From the NCBI RefSeq assembly GCF_024734405.1, contig NZ_CP059556.1, forward strand, positions 2,914,001 to 2,978,000: 64,000 nucleotides of DNA, given 5' to 3'. The position numbers and the translations under genes are program-made. Under the pieces are notes generated by a model. It saw only the letters and a list, made by a program, of their open reading frames with translations, had not been told where the DNA came from and made no database searches. Within the stretch, counting starts at the first letter, position 1, and each line of letters begins with the position of its first letter. The stretch comes from Saccharopolyspora gregorii (GTDB lineage Bacteria; Actinomycetota; Actinomycetes; Mycobacteriales; Pseudonocardiaceae). Shown here one piece after another: positions 27,921-36,791 of this stretch.

Positions 27921-29462
27921 TCAGGGCAGGACGGCTTCGATGAGGTGCGGTCCGGGTTCGGCGGTGGCGCGGCGCAGGGCGGTGCGGAGCTCCTCGCCGG
28001 TGGTGGCGCGCACGGCGGGGACGCCGAAGCCGGTGGCCAGCGCGACCCAGTCGGCGCCGGGATCGGCGAGGCTGGTCATGCCGGTCGCCGCGGGCCCCGG
28101 ACGGCGCACCCCGGCGCGGCCGAGCTCGGCCTCCAGGATGCGGTACCGGGAGTTCGCGCAGATCACGGTCGTCACGTCGAGCCCTTCCCTGGCCTGCGTC
28201 CACAACCCCTGCAACGTGTAGGCGGCGCTGCCGTCGGCCTGCAAGGTGATGACCGGCCGGTCGGGGGCGGCGAGCGCGGCGCCGGTGGCGACCGGGATGC
28301 CCATGCCGATCGCCCCTCCGGTCAGCGCGAGCTCGGTGTGCGCGGGCGCGGCGCCGGCGACCGCCGGGTAGGCCGCGGCGGCGGTGACGCCCTCGTTGAC
28401 GATGATCGCCCCGTCGGGCTGTTCGAGCGCGATGGCGCTGGCGACGGCCTTCGCGTGCAGCTCGCCCTCCGGCGGGCGCAGCACCGGCTGCTCGCGGGCG
28501 GGAGGTTCCGCGTCGGCCCCGGCCGCCTCGGCGAGCGCGGCCAGCGCGCCGACGGCGTCCTCGTCGAGGTCGGCGAGGGTGTGCACCTGGACGTGCTCGG
28601 GCACCGGAACGCTCGGCTGACCCTGGTAGCCGAAGAACGACACCGGGACGCCGGTGCCGACGAGCACCAGGTGGGTGTGCTCGGCGAGCGCGGCGAGCGT
28701 GTCCTCCGGGAAGTACGGCAGCGAGCGGACGGTGGGCACGCCGGGGCCGCGTTCCAGGCGCGCCGGGTTCCGCTCGGCGAACACCCGCCCGCCGGTGGCG
28801 GCGGCGATCCGCGCGCCCAGCCGCAGTCCCTCCGCGCCCAGCGCCTCCCCGCCGAGCAACAGCACCGGGCGGCCCGGCCCGGCGAGCAGCTTCGCGATCC
28901 CCGCGACCCGCTGCTCGTCCACAGTGGATCGATCCGGTTCTGCCGGGACCGCGGGGACTTCGCCGCCATCGGTCCACATGTGGTCGGCGGCGGCGATCAG
29001 CGTCGCGGGCATCCGCTCGCGCAGCGCGGCCTGCCGGACTTCGAGGAATTCGCCCGCGGCCGCCGCGGTGCTCGTCGTGCGGACCACCCGGCACGACACC
29101 GGCCGCGCCAGCGAATCGATGTCGGCGGCGAGCGGCGCGTCCGCGGCCTGGTGCCAGGTGGCGTGCTCGCCGATCACGTTGAGCACCGGCGTGCGGGCGC
29201 GCCGCGCGTTGTGCAGGTTCGCGATCCCGTTGGCGAAGCCCGGACCCAGGTGCAGCAGCGTCATCGCCGGTAGCCCGGTGATCCGCGCGTAGCCGTCGGC
29301 GGCGCCGGTCACCACGCCCTCCGCGAGGCCGAGCACCGTTCGGATGCCGCCGACCGAGTCGAACGCCTCCACCAGCGGAAGTTCCGTCGTGCCCGGGTTC
29401 GCGAAGCACGTCGTTACGCCCGCCTCGCGGGCCGCGGTGAGCAGGCTCTCCGCACCGTTCAC
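27921..29462 (-). CDS. TPP-dependent acetolactate synthase large-subunit-like protein
   Basis: 513 residues with the three-domain layout of TPP enzymes of the acetohydroxyacid synthase/benzoylformate decarboxylase family: N-terminal Pyr domain with FANPGTTELPLVEAF and the conserved Glu in LAEGVVTGAADGYA; central domain; C-terminal PP domain with TGGAIGMGIPVATGAAL and the TPP/Mg motif QADGSAAYTLQGLWTQA near 430 (GDG replaced by ADG). It is shorter than true IlvB and resembles mycobacterial IlvX, whose reaction is not settled. GTG 29462 has GAGAGGGGA upstream. It stands alone, with no small subunit. Confidence 0.82.
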   Translation of the reverse strand: MNGAESLLTAAREAGVTTCFANPGTTELPLVEAFDSVGGIRTVLGLAEGVVTGAADGYARITGLPAMTLLHLGPGFANGIANLHNARRARTPVLNVIGEHATWHQAADAPLAADIDSLARPVSCRVVRTTSTAAAAGEFLEVRQAALRERMPATLIAAADHMWTDGGEVPAVPAEPDRSTVDEQRVAGIAKLLAGPGRPVLLLGGEALGAEGLRLGARIAAATGGRVFAERNPARLERGPGVPTVRSLPYFPEDTLAALAEHTHLVLVGTGVPVSFFGYQGQPSVPVPEHVQVHTLADLDEDAVGALAALAEAAGADAEPPAREQPVLRPPEGELHAKAVASAIALEQPDGAIIVNEGVTAAAAYPAVAGAAPAHTELALTGGAIGMGIPVATGAALAAPDRPVITLQADGSAAYTLQGLWTQAREGLDVTTVICANSRYRILEAELGRAGVRRPGPAATGMTSLADPGADWVALATGFGVPAVRATTGEELRTALRRATAEPGPHLIEAVLP

Positions 29463-29566
29463 ACCCGTTCCCCTCTCCACTCGGTTCCCAGGTCATGCTG
29501 CAACCGCCCAGCCTCGCGGACAACCACTGACTCTGCCGGGTTCGAACTTCTGTTGCGTGATGCTGG

Positions 29567-29718
29567 GGTGGCGGCACCTCACCGTTCTCCTCGCTGCGGG
29601 ATCTTTTTCCCGAGTGGCTCCGCCACGAGGGAAAAAGTGTCCTCGCGAGGAGAACGCTGAGAACCCGCGGGTGGTCCGGTTGCTTGCTGGGTCGCTGCTC
29701 ATCGGCTTCGCCGCTGAC
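29567..29718. repeat. dispersed palindromic repeat, copy 1
   Basis: About 152 bp closely similar to 48884-49036. Core hairpin: outer arms CGTTCTCCTCGC (29583-29594) and GCGAGGAGAACG (29645-29656); inner arms CTTTTTCCC (29603-29611) and GGGAAAAAG (29629-29637); apical GTGGC-TCC-GCCAC, separated from the inner arms by opposed GA/GA. A second weaker hairpin is at 29693-29716. In this copy GTGGCGG (29568) is matched by CCGCCAC (29725). It sits between divergent genes, so it is not simply a terminator. Confidence 0.85.
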
Positions 29719-29839
29719 AGGACACCGCCACGACCCGCAGGGCCGGTTCGGAGGCGTGGCGGTGGCCGCACTGCGCAACACGAGTCGAGGGACGACCAGT
29801 AAAGTGTTCGCGGGACGTTGACGACGTGGTGGCAGGCGA

Positions 29840-30742
29840 ATGCGGAACGTGAGACTGGGGCGGCGGAGCCTGCTGTCCTTGATGGGTGTGACGGCGGTCG
29901 GTGCGACCGCGGCGGCGTGCGGGCGCTCCAACCCGGGCGTGGCCACGGCCGAGGCGCCGCTGCGCAGACCGATGCCGCGGACCCCGGCGGCGACCGGGCC
30001 GGTGCTCCGGGTCGACACCGAGCGGTCCTACTACCGGGACGGGGACGTGCAGCTCATGTTCGCGTTCCCGAACGGGCTGGAGGCCACCGAGAACCTGCCG
30101 ATCGTGCTGTACCTGCACGGCAGGGACGGGATGAGCCCCACCCCGATCCCGTACGAGACGCTGAGCAAGCTCGAAACCGAGTACGCCGGCGGCGCCATCC
30201 CGCCGTTCGGCCTGCTGGCGGTGGACGGCGGCTTCAACTCGTACTGGAACGACGGCTCCGCCAACGGCGACCTGCTCAGCATGCTGCTGGAAGAGGTCCC
30301 GGCCTGGCTGCGGTCCCGCCACCTCGGCGACCGCGACGGGCTGCCGTTCGCGGTCGCCGGAATATCGACCGGCGGCTTCGGCGCGCTGAACTACGCGGCC
30401 GAACGCACCCAGGTGGGCCTGCCCGTGGAGGCCGCGGCGCTGCTGGCACCCGCGCTGCCCGTGACCTGGGAGCTGATGAACGAGAAGGGCGTGTTCGCCA
30501 CCGAGCAGGAGTGGCACGAGCACGACCCGCTGCGCCACACCGACCGGCTCGGCGACGTCCCGCTCGGCATCTGGGTCGGCGACGTCGACGTGTACCGGGA
30601 AGGCGCCGAGCAGCTGGCCGCGGAGCACCCGAACACGCCGGTGATGTCGGTGCTGCCCGGCGGGCACGACGGATCGGTGTTCGACGCGGTCGGCTCGGAG
30701 ATGCTGCGGTTCCTCGCGACCGGGGTGTCCGCGGAGGGCTGA
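29840..30742 (+). CDS. secreted lipoprotein esterase-like alpha/beta hydrolase (Tat type)
   Basis: 300 residues. N-terminus carries a twin-arginine motif (GRRSLLSL) followed by a hydrophobic stretch and a lipobox-like TAAACG, so the product is probably exported by Tat and lipid-anchored at the cysteine near residue 27. The body is an alpha/beta hydrolase of the esterase D/antigen 85-like type: LYLHGRDG oxyanion region, nucleophile serine in AGISTGGFGALN near 178, and late GGHDGS histidine near 276. Substrate unknown. The ATG at 29840 has GGCAGG upstream. A repeat element lies in its upstream region. Confidence 0.82.
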   Translation: MRNVRLGRRSLLSLMGVTAVGATAAACGRSNPGVATAEAPLRRPMPRTPAATGPVLRVDTERSYYRDGDVQLMFAFPNGLEATENLPIVLYLHGRDGMSPTPIPYETLSKLETEYAGGAIPPFGLLAVDGGFNSYWNDGSANGDLLSMLLEEVPAWLRSRHLGDRDGLPFAVAGISTGGFGALNYAAERTQVGLPVEAAALLAPALPVTWELMNEKGVFATEQEWHEHDPLRHTDRLGDVPLGIWVGDVDVYREGAEQLAAEHPNTPVMSVLPGGHDGSVFDAVGSEMLRFLATGVSAEG

Positions 30743-30747
30743 CCGGA

Positions 30748-30789
30748 GAGCGGGGCCGCGGTGGGGAACCCGCCCACCGGACCCCGCTC
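30748..30789. terminator. bidirectional hairpin terminator
   Basis: GAGCGGGG (30748-30755) pairs with CCCCGCTC (30782-30789), with an inner GGTGGG/CCCACC pairing, between convergent genes ending at 30742 and 30788. Confidence 0.6.
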
Positions 30790-31627
30790 ACGCCTCCTGG
30801 TGGGCGATGAGGTGTTCCAGGAGGAACCGGGTCAACTCCTCCGGTGCCTGTTCCGGGACCCAGTGCGAGACGTCCTCGACCATCTCGAACCGGTAGTCGC
30901 CGTCGACGTGGTCGCCGGTGGCCAGCGCCGCCGTGGAGCCGAGCGCGGCGTCCTCGGTGCTCCACACGTACAGCGTCGGCACCTGGATCCGCCCGATGGG
31001 CCCGGCGAACTTCGCCGCGCGGTACCAGTTCAGCGCGGCGTCCAGCGCGCCCGGTTCGGTGAAGCGCTGCACGTACTCCTCGACGTGCGGCTCCGGGATC
31101 TTGTGCTCGTAGATCCGGCGCAACCGCCGCGCGCCGTCCTCCAGCAGCTGCTTGTCGGAGCCGGAGCGGCGGAACACCTGCATGTACTCGGAGCGCCGCT
31201 GCTGGTCCTCGTCCTCGCGCAGCGCGCGGGCGAACGCGTCCAGGTGCGGCACGGACACCGCGGTGAGCGTCGTGATCCGCTCCGGGTGGGCCGCGGCGAC
31301 CGACCAGGCCACCGCCGCACCCCAGTCGTGCCCGACCACGTCGAACCGGTCCCAGCCGAGCTGGTCGGCGATGGCGAGCACGTCGCCGACCAGCGCCTCC
31401 ATCCGGTACTCGAAGACCTCCGCCGGGCGCACTCCGGGGGAGTAACCGCGCTGATCGGGCGCCACGGCGTGGCAGCCCGCGCCGCCGAGCACGGCGAGCT
31501 GCTCCCGCCACTCGATGGCGGCCTGCGGGAACCCGTGCAGCAGCAGGATGGGGCGGTCGCCTTCGGCGCCGGCGCTGAGCGCGTCGAAGGTGCCCGCGGG
31601 GGTGGGGATCTGGATGTAGTCGGCCAC
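30788..31627 (-). CDS. alpha/beta hydrolase, epoxide hydrolase-like
   Basis: 279 residues. LLLHGFPQAAIEW near residue 28 gives the HGxP oxyanion motif, APDQRGYSPG near 56, and the nucleophile elbow VVGHDWGAAVAW near 97 has aspartate rather than serine, as in epoxide hydrolases and haloalkane dehalogenases. Late Asp (STEDAALG) and His (DVSHWVP) complete a triad. Soluble. GTG start at 31627 has no strong ribosome site but no better candidate exists. Substrate unknown. Confidence 0.85.
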   Translation of the reverse strand: MADYIQIPTPAGTFDALSAGAEGDRPILLLHGFPQAAIEWREQLAVLGGAGCHAVAPDQRGYSPGVRPAEVFEYRMEALVGDVLAIADQLGWDRFDVVGHDWGAAVAWSVAAAHPERITTLTAVSVPHLDAFARALREDEDQQRRSEYMQVFRRSGSDKQLLEDGARRLRRIYEHKIPEPHVEEYVQRFTEPGALDAALNWYRAAKFAGPIGRIQVPTLYVWSTEDAALGSTAALATGDHVDGDYRFEMVEDVSHWVPEQAPEELTRFLLEHLIAHQEA

Positions 31628-31704
31628 GACTGCACTGTAGGACTTCGGCCGTCGCCCCGGTCCGCGCGGTGGCGGGCGGTGCCACCGCGCGGGCGGGCGG
31701 CGGA

Positions 31705-32769
31705 CTACTCCTCGATGCGGTAGCCCCAGCTGCCGCGGTGCTCCTGCCCGGGACGCAGCACGATCAATCCGTCACCGGTGACGAAAGCGTTGGGGGCGCA
31801 CGTCATCGGCTCCACGGTGATGCCGGAGCGCGCGGGCCGGTCGGCCTCCGGCGAGTCGTCGGTGTAGACCTGCAGGTAGCCGTGCGTGCGGTCCACCCAC
31901 AGCGCCACCTCGCTCCCGTCCGACCGTCCGAACCGGACGGTCGCGGTGCCCTCGGCGTCCCGGGCCAGGTCGGTGAACGCGGTGTCCATCACCGTCGACC
32001 CGATCGGCCGCGCCGCGCGGAAGTCGAACTCGCCGCCCGCCACCGGGGAGGTGCCGGTGGGCAGCAGCCGGTCGTCCACCTCGTAGTAGGTGTCCGCGGG
32101 CAGCTCCAGCACGAGGTCGTCGAGGGTGCCGGTGCCCGCCGCCAGGTAGGTGTGGTTCGCCGTGGCGAACGGGGCGTCGCCGGAGCCGATGTTACGCGCG
32201 GACAGCGTGCTGCGGAACCCGCCGCGCTCCAAGGCGAACTCGATGCGGAACGCCAGCTGGAACGGGTAGCCGTAGTGCGGCGGCAGCACGTGCTCCAGCA
32301 CCACGCGGTCCCGCCGGTGCTCCACCGGGCTCCACTCGGTGAAGCCCATCAGGCCGTGCAGCGCGCAGTCGCGTTCCGGCTCGTTGATCGGCACCTGCAG
32401 CCGCTCGCCGCCGAACTCGTAGCTGCCGCCGTCGATGCGGTTCGCCCACGGCAGCAGCGTCTTGCCCTGCCAGCCCTCGCCGAGCTCGTCGGCGCCGTGG
32501 GTCAGCAGCATCTCGGTCCCGTCGACCTGCCAGGACAGCATCGTCGCCGCCACGCCCGCGACCACGGCGGTGTGCCGCCCGGAGCGCAGCTCGTAGAGCC
32601 TGCCGTGCATCGACCTCCCGGCACCGGCCGGGGGTTCCGCCGCGGCGCGCCCGGCACCGGGCAGCGCCCCGGCCGCGGCGGTCAGCCCGGCCGCGCCGGC
32701 CGCGGCGAGCGCGGCACCGCCCAACGATCGCCTGCTCCACCTGGTGGGGGAACCGTGCTCCTGGGACAT
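31705..32769 (-). CDS. secreted aldose 1-epimerase-like protein (Tat signal)
   Basis: 354 residues. The N-terminus SRRSLGGAALAAAGAAG is a Tat-type signal with cleavage probably after about residue 44. The mature part is a galactose mutarotase-like beta-sandwich: NRIDGGSYEF, the conserved ALHGLMGF histidine near 137, TANHTYLA near 203 and a late glutamate (ITVEPMTC). It probably interconverts sugar anomers outside the cell or binds carbohydrates. ATG 32769 follows GAGGAGGACG. It lies downstream of the secreted GH2 glycosidase on the same strand, separated by a hairpin, and may handle the sugars that enzyme releases. Confidence 0.82.
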   Translation of the reverse strand: MSQEHGSPTRWSRRSLGGAALAAAGAAGLTAAAGALPGAGRAAAEPPAGAGRSMHGRLYELRSGRHTAVVAGVAATMLSWQVDGTEMLLTHGADELGEGWQGKTLLPWANRIDGGSYEFGGERLQVPINEPERDCALHGLMGFTEWSPVEHRRDRVVLEHVLPPHYGYPFQLAFRIEFALERGGFRSTLSARNIGSGDAPFATANHTYLAAGTGTLDDLVLELPADTYYEVDDRLLPTGTSPVAGGEFDFRAARPIGSTVMDTAFTDLARDAEGTATVRFGRSDGSEVALWVDRTHGYLQVYTDDSPEADRPARSGITVEPMTCAPNAFVTGDGLIVLRPGQEHRGSWGYRIEE

Positions 32770-32813
32770 CGTCGTCCTCCTCGTCGCGGGAATCCGTTGC
32801 TGCGGTGGGAAGA

Positions 32814-32847
32814 ACGCCCCGGCCGGTAGTGGGTCCGGCCGGGGCGT
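32814..32847 (-). terminator. hairpin terminator after the GH2 gene
   Basis: Perfect 13-bp inverted repeat ACGCCCCGGCCGG / CCGGCCGGGGCGT with an 8-base loop, 38 bp beyond the GH2 stop and just upstream of the mutarotase gene. Confidence 0.7.
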
Positions 32848-32885
32848 CGCTCACGGGGTGGCCGGGTCGGCCACGCCCCGACCGA

Positions 32886-34715
32886 TCACGGGGTGCCCGC
32901 GTCGATCACGGCCCGGTTCGCGGCGCGCACCGCCTCCAGGTCCGGCTTCAGGATCTGCCGGTCGTAGGTGAAGAAGCCGTTCACCTCGTTCTCCACGTCG
33001 GTGGTCTGCGTGTAGACCGACGCCGACAGCCCCTTCTCACCGATGATGCGCACCAGGTCGTCGTGCACCTCCTGGTATCGGCGGGTCAGGTCCGCGCGGG
33101 TGTCGACGATCTCGTAGGACGAGGGCTCACCGGGCCACAGGTGGCCGTCCTCGACGAGGCCCAGCCCGCCGTACTCGCCGTCCACCGAGGCGCGGTCGCC
33201 GGTCACGTCCGGCGCGCCGGGGCCGACGTAGGTGTGGTCGTCGTAGATGTGCCCGGCACCGGTGTCCGGCAGCGAGTCGCAGCAGTTCACGCCGCTGGCC
33301 GGGTTCACCAGCCGGGTCGGGTCCTGCGCTTCGACCTGCTCGGCGACGCGGGCGGTGTCGAACTCGCCCCAGCCTTCGTTGAACGGCACCCAGGTGACGA
33401 TGGACGGCGAGTTGTGCAGCTGGTCGACGATGTCGGCGGCCTCGGCCTCGAAGTTCGCCTTCGCCTCGTCGCCGGGGGTCTGCCCGTTGACCAGCGCGGG
33501 GATGTCCTGCCACACCAGCAGGCCCAGCTGGTCGGCGTGGTAGTACCAGCGGGCGGGCTCCACCTTGATGTGCTTGCGCACCATGTTGAAGCCGAGTTCC
33601 TTGGTCTGCTCCAGGTCGAAGCGCAGCGCCTCGTCGGTCGGCGCGGTGAAGATGCCGTCCGGCCAGTAGCCCTGGTCCAGCGGGCCGTGCTGGAACAGGA
33701 TCTTCCCGTTCAGCGCGAGCCGCGGCCTGCCCTGCTCGTCGTCGACGAGCCCGATGGAGCGCATCCCGGCGTAGCTGCCGACCTCGTCGACGGGCTGCCC
33801 GTCCTCGCCGAGCAGCCGCACCCGCACGTCGTAGAGGTACGGGTCGTCCGGCGACCACAGGTGCGGGTCCGGCACTTCCAGGCGCACGTCCTGGCCGGCC
33901 TCACCGGTGGCGGTGGCGACCTCCGCGCCGCCGTCCCGCTCGCTGAGCACGACTTCGACCCGGCCGCCCCGCGAACCGTCCGCGCGCACGGCGAGGCTGC
34001 TCGACGCCAGGTCCGGGGTGATCTCGAGGTCGGTGATGTGCGCGTCGGCGACCGGTTCCATCCACACCGTCTGCCAGATGCCGGAGGCGCCGGTGTAGAA
34101 GATGCCGCTGGGGTCGTTGCGCTGCTTGCCGACCGGGAACGGGGAATCCTCGTTGCGGTCCTCGACCGCGACGGTCAGCTGCTGCGGGCCCTCGCCGGTG
34201 AGCGCGTCGGTGACGTCGGCGCTGAACTCGGTGAAGCCGCCCTGGTGGGTGGCGACCTCCTGGCCGTTGACGCTGACGGTCGCCTGCTGGTCCACGGCGC
34301 CGAAGTGCAGCAGCACCCGCTGCCCGGACCAGTCCGCGGGCACCTCGAACTCGCGTTGGTACAGCAGGTGGTCGTCGTGGCGCTGGATGCCGGACAGGCC
34401 GGACTCCGGCGGGTAGGGCACCAGGATCTGCTCGTCGGTCTCGGCGGGCGGGGAGTCGGATCCGGCGAAGTCCCACAGCCCGTTGAGGTTCTGCCAGCGT
34501 TCGCGCGTGAGCTGCGGGCGCGGGTAGTCGGGCAGGGCGTTGTCCGGGCCGACCTGGTCGGTCCACGGGGTCGCCAGCGGCGGGTCCTTCGGTTCCCATG
34601 CGGCGGGTTCGGCCTGAGCGGGCATGCCGGTCACGGTAGCGAGCATGGCGGCGCCGATCAGAGCGCCGACGCGGAATCGGACTAGTGGTCGGCGGGTCAA
34701 CGCGCGGCGGTGCAC
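32886..34715 (-). CDS. secreted glycoside hydrolase family 2 protein
   Basis: 609 residues. A Sec-type signal peptide (about 1-35, ending MPAQAEPA) precedes a GH2 layout: sugar-binding jelly roll (SGIQRHDDHLLYQREF), Ig-like domain and a TIM barrel with FNMVRKHIKVEP, acid/base glutamate in WVPFNEGWGEFD near 445 and a candidate nucleophile glutamate in VDGEYGGLG near 520. GH2 covers beta-galactosidases, mannosidases and glucuronidases; specificity cannot be assigned. GTG 34715 was chosen because CAGGAGG lies just upstream and a signal peptide starts there; a longer in-frame ORF to 34931 is probably untranslated. Confidence 0.88.
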   Translation of the reverse strand: MHRRALTRRPLVRFRVGALIGAAMLATVTGMPAQAEPAAWEPKDPPLATPWTDQVGPDNALPDYPRPQLTRERWQNLNGLWDFAGSDSPPAETDEQILVPYPPESGLSGIQRHDDHLLYQREFEVPADWSGQRVLLHFGAVDQQATVSVNGQEVATHQGGFTEFSADVTDALTGEGPQQLTVAVEDRNEDSPFPVGKQRNDPSGIFYTGASGIWQTVWMEPVADAHITDLEITPDLASSSLAVRADGSRGGRVEVVLSERDGGAEVATATGEAGQDVRLEVPDPHLWSPDDPYLYDVRVRLLGEDGQPVDEVGSYAGMRSIGLVDDEQGRPRLALNGKILFQHGPLDQGYWPDGIFTAPTDEALRFDLEQTKELGFNMVRKHIKVEPARWYYHADQLGLLVWQDIPALVNGQTPGDEAKANFEAEAADIVDQLHNSPSIVTWVPFNEGWGEFDTARVAEQVEAQDPTRLVNPASGVNCCDSLPDTGAGHIYDDHTYVGPGAPDVTGDRASVDGEYGGLGLVEDGHLWPGEPSSYEIVDTRADLTRRYQEVHDDLVRIIGEKGLSASVYTQTTDVENEVNGFFTYDRQILKPDLEAVRAANRAVIDAGTP

Positions 34716-35042
34716 GTGGCCTCCTGGTGGATTCGAGCCGGTGGGGGAGGGGACGGGTCGAATCGGCTCGCGCCGATCGGTGCAGCCCCCAGGCGCCGCG
34801 GCTCGCGCTCGCGCCCCCCGGAGACGGTGAAAAAGGACGAAAGCGAAGCCACAACAAGCAACAAGAATGACCACGACCACACGTGAAGTCAACGGCACCA
34901 CCCGAATGCCCGCGCATCGGACCAACGCCATGGATCTGATCGGGCGTGCCGGTTAAGTTGGTCCGGCGCGCCGGCGATCGTCCGAACGGGACGGTCGGCG
35001 GCCGCGCGGCACGTGCACCCGGTGGCCGAGGAGGACGCGGAC
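34716..35042. other. intergenic region between divergent GH2 and acyl-CoA synthetase genes
   Basis: No gene. The middle part (about 34825-34900) is clearly less GC-rich than its surroundings and purine/A-rich on the + strand, consistent with a promoter region, but no convincing paired boxes were found. Confidence 0.4.
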
Positions 35043-36767
35043 GTGACCGAGCAGACCGATGCGGGCGCGGTGGCGGCAGGACCCGGTGGCGTCGAGTTCC
35101 TCGCTGCCCGGGACCTGCTGCTGAACACGCGCGAGGACTACGCCGCCGCCAGGGACGCGTTCCGCTGGCCGCGCCCCGCCGAGTTCAACTGGGCGCTGGA
35201 CTGGTTCGACACCATCGCCGGACGCCAGGACCGCACCGCGCTGTGGATCGTCGAATCCGACGGCTCCGAGCGGAAGTTCTCCTTCGGCGAGCTGTCCCGC
35301 CGCTCGAACCAGGTCGCGAACTGGCTGCGCGGGCTCGGCGTGGCCCGCGGCGACCGGCTGATCCTCATGCTCGGCAACCAGGTCGAGCTGTGGGAGACCA
35401 TCCTCGCCGCGATGAAGCTCGGCGCGGTGATCATCCCGGCGACGCCGCTGCTGGGGCCCGCGGACCTGCGCGACCGCGTCGACCGCGGCGCCGCGAAGCA
35501 CGTGGTGACGACCTCCGCGCACGCGCCGAAGTTCGCCGACGTGCCCGGGGACTACACCCGGATCGCGGTCGGCGGAGCCGACGGCTGGCACGCCTACGCC
35601 GACAGCGCGGCGGCCGCGGAGACCTTCGAACCGGACGGACCGACCTCGGCGGCGGACCCGCTGCTGCTGTACTTCACCTCCGGCACCACCGCGAAGCCGA
35701 AGCTGGTCGAGCACACCCACGTCTCCTACCCGGTCGGGCACCTGTCCACGATGTACTGGATCGGGCTGGAACCGGGCGACGTGCACCTGAACATCTCCTC
35801 GCCGGGCTGGGCGAAGCACGCGTGGAGCAACGTGTTCGCGCCGTGGAACGCCGAAGCGACGGTGTTCATCCACAACTACGAGCGCTTCGACGCGACCGCC
35901 CTGCTCGGCGAGATGCAGCGCTGCGGCGTGACCAGCTTCTGCGCCCCGCCGACGGTGTGGCGGATGCTCATCCAGGCCGACCTGACCGCGCTGCGCACCC
36001 CGCCGCGGAAGGTGCTGGGCGCGGGCGAGCCGCTGAACCCGGAGGTGATCGAGCAGGTCCGCCGCGCCTGGGGCGTGACCATCCGGGACGGCTTCGGCCA
36101 GACCGAGACCAGCGTGCAGGTCGCCAACACGCCCGGCCAGGAGCTCAAGCCCGGCTCGATGGGGCGGGCGCTGCCCGGCTTCGAGGTGGCGCTGATCGAT
36201 CCCGCGACCGGTGCGGAGGCCGAGGAGGGCGAGATCTGCCTGCGGCTGGACCCGCGGCCGGTGGGCCTGATGACCGGCTACGCCGACGACGCCGAGCGCA
36301 ACGCCGAGGTGCTGCGCGGCGGCTACTACCACACCGGGGACGTGGGTTCGCGGGACGCGGACGGCTACATCACCTACGTGGGCCGCACCGACGACGTGTT
36401 CAAGGCCTCCGACTACCGGATCTCGCCGTTCGAGCTGGAGAGCGTGCTGCTGGAGCACGAGGCGGTCGCCGAGGCCGCGGTGGTGCCGTCCCCGGACCCG
36501 ATCCGGCTGGCGGTGCCGAAGGCGTACGTGGTGCTCGCCGCGGGCTGGGAGCCGGGGGAGGCCACGGCGCTGGCGATCCTGCGCTTCGCCCGCGAACACC
36601 TCGCCCCGTACAAGCGGATTCGCCGCCTGGAGTTCACCGAGCTGCCGAAGACGATCTCCGGCAAGATCCGCCGCGTCGAGCTGCGCACCCGCGAGGAGGA
36701 GATCCACGCGGAGCCGTCCCCCGCGGGCGAGTACCGCGAGGAGGACTTCCCGGACCTCAAGTCCTGA
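35043..36767 (+). CDS. AMP-forming acyl-CoA synthetase (ACSM/acetyl-CoA synthetase-like)
   Basis: 574 residues of the adenylate-forming family: P-loop YFTSGTTAKPKLVEHTH near 212, GAGEPLNPE near 333, DGFGQTET near 355, YYHTGDVGSRDADGYI near 432 and the catalytic lysine SGKIRRVE near 545. It activates a carboxylic acid to an acyl-adenylate and then the CoA thioester; sequence style fits medium-chain or aromatic acyl-CoA synthetases. GTG 35043 follows GAGGAGGA. A PPOX protein gene lies 24 bp downstream in the same direction, probably co-transcribed. Confidence 0.9.
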   Translation: MTEQTDAGAVAAGPGGVEFLAARDLLLNTREDYAAARDAFRWPRPAEFNWALDWFDTIAGRQDRTALWIVESDGSERKFSFGELSRRSNQVANWLRGLGVARGDRLILMLGNQVELWETILAAMKLGAVIIPATPLLGPADLRDRVDRGAAKHVVTTSAHAPKFADVPGDYTRIAVGGADGWHAYADSAAAAETFEPDGPTSAADPLLLYFTSGTTAKPKLVEHTHVSYPVGHLSTMYWIGLEPGDVHLNISSPGWAKHAWSNVFAPWNAEATVFIHNYERFDATALLGEMQRCGVTSFCAPPTVWRMLIQADLTALRTPPRKVLGAGEPLNPEVIEQVRRAWGVTIRDGFGQTETSVQVANTPGQELKPGSMGRALPGFEVALIDPATGAEAEEGEICLRLDPRPVGLMTGYADDAERNAEVLRGGYYHTGDVGSRDADGYITYVGRTDDVFKASDYRISPFELESVLLEHEAVAEAAVVPSPDPIRLAVPKAYVVLAAGWEPGEATALAILRFAREHLAPYKRIRRLEFTELPKTISGKIRRVELRTREEEIHAEPSPAGEYREEDFPDLKS

Positions 36768-36791
36768 TCGCGTCGGTTCCCGCGCCGGGCG

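Noticed and set aside
27853-30018. 721-residue minus-strand ORF covering repeat copy 1
   Set aside because: Shadow of the TPP enzyme gene joined to translated repeat sequence; the repeat being open in several frames explains it.
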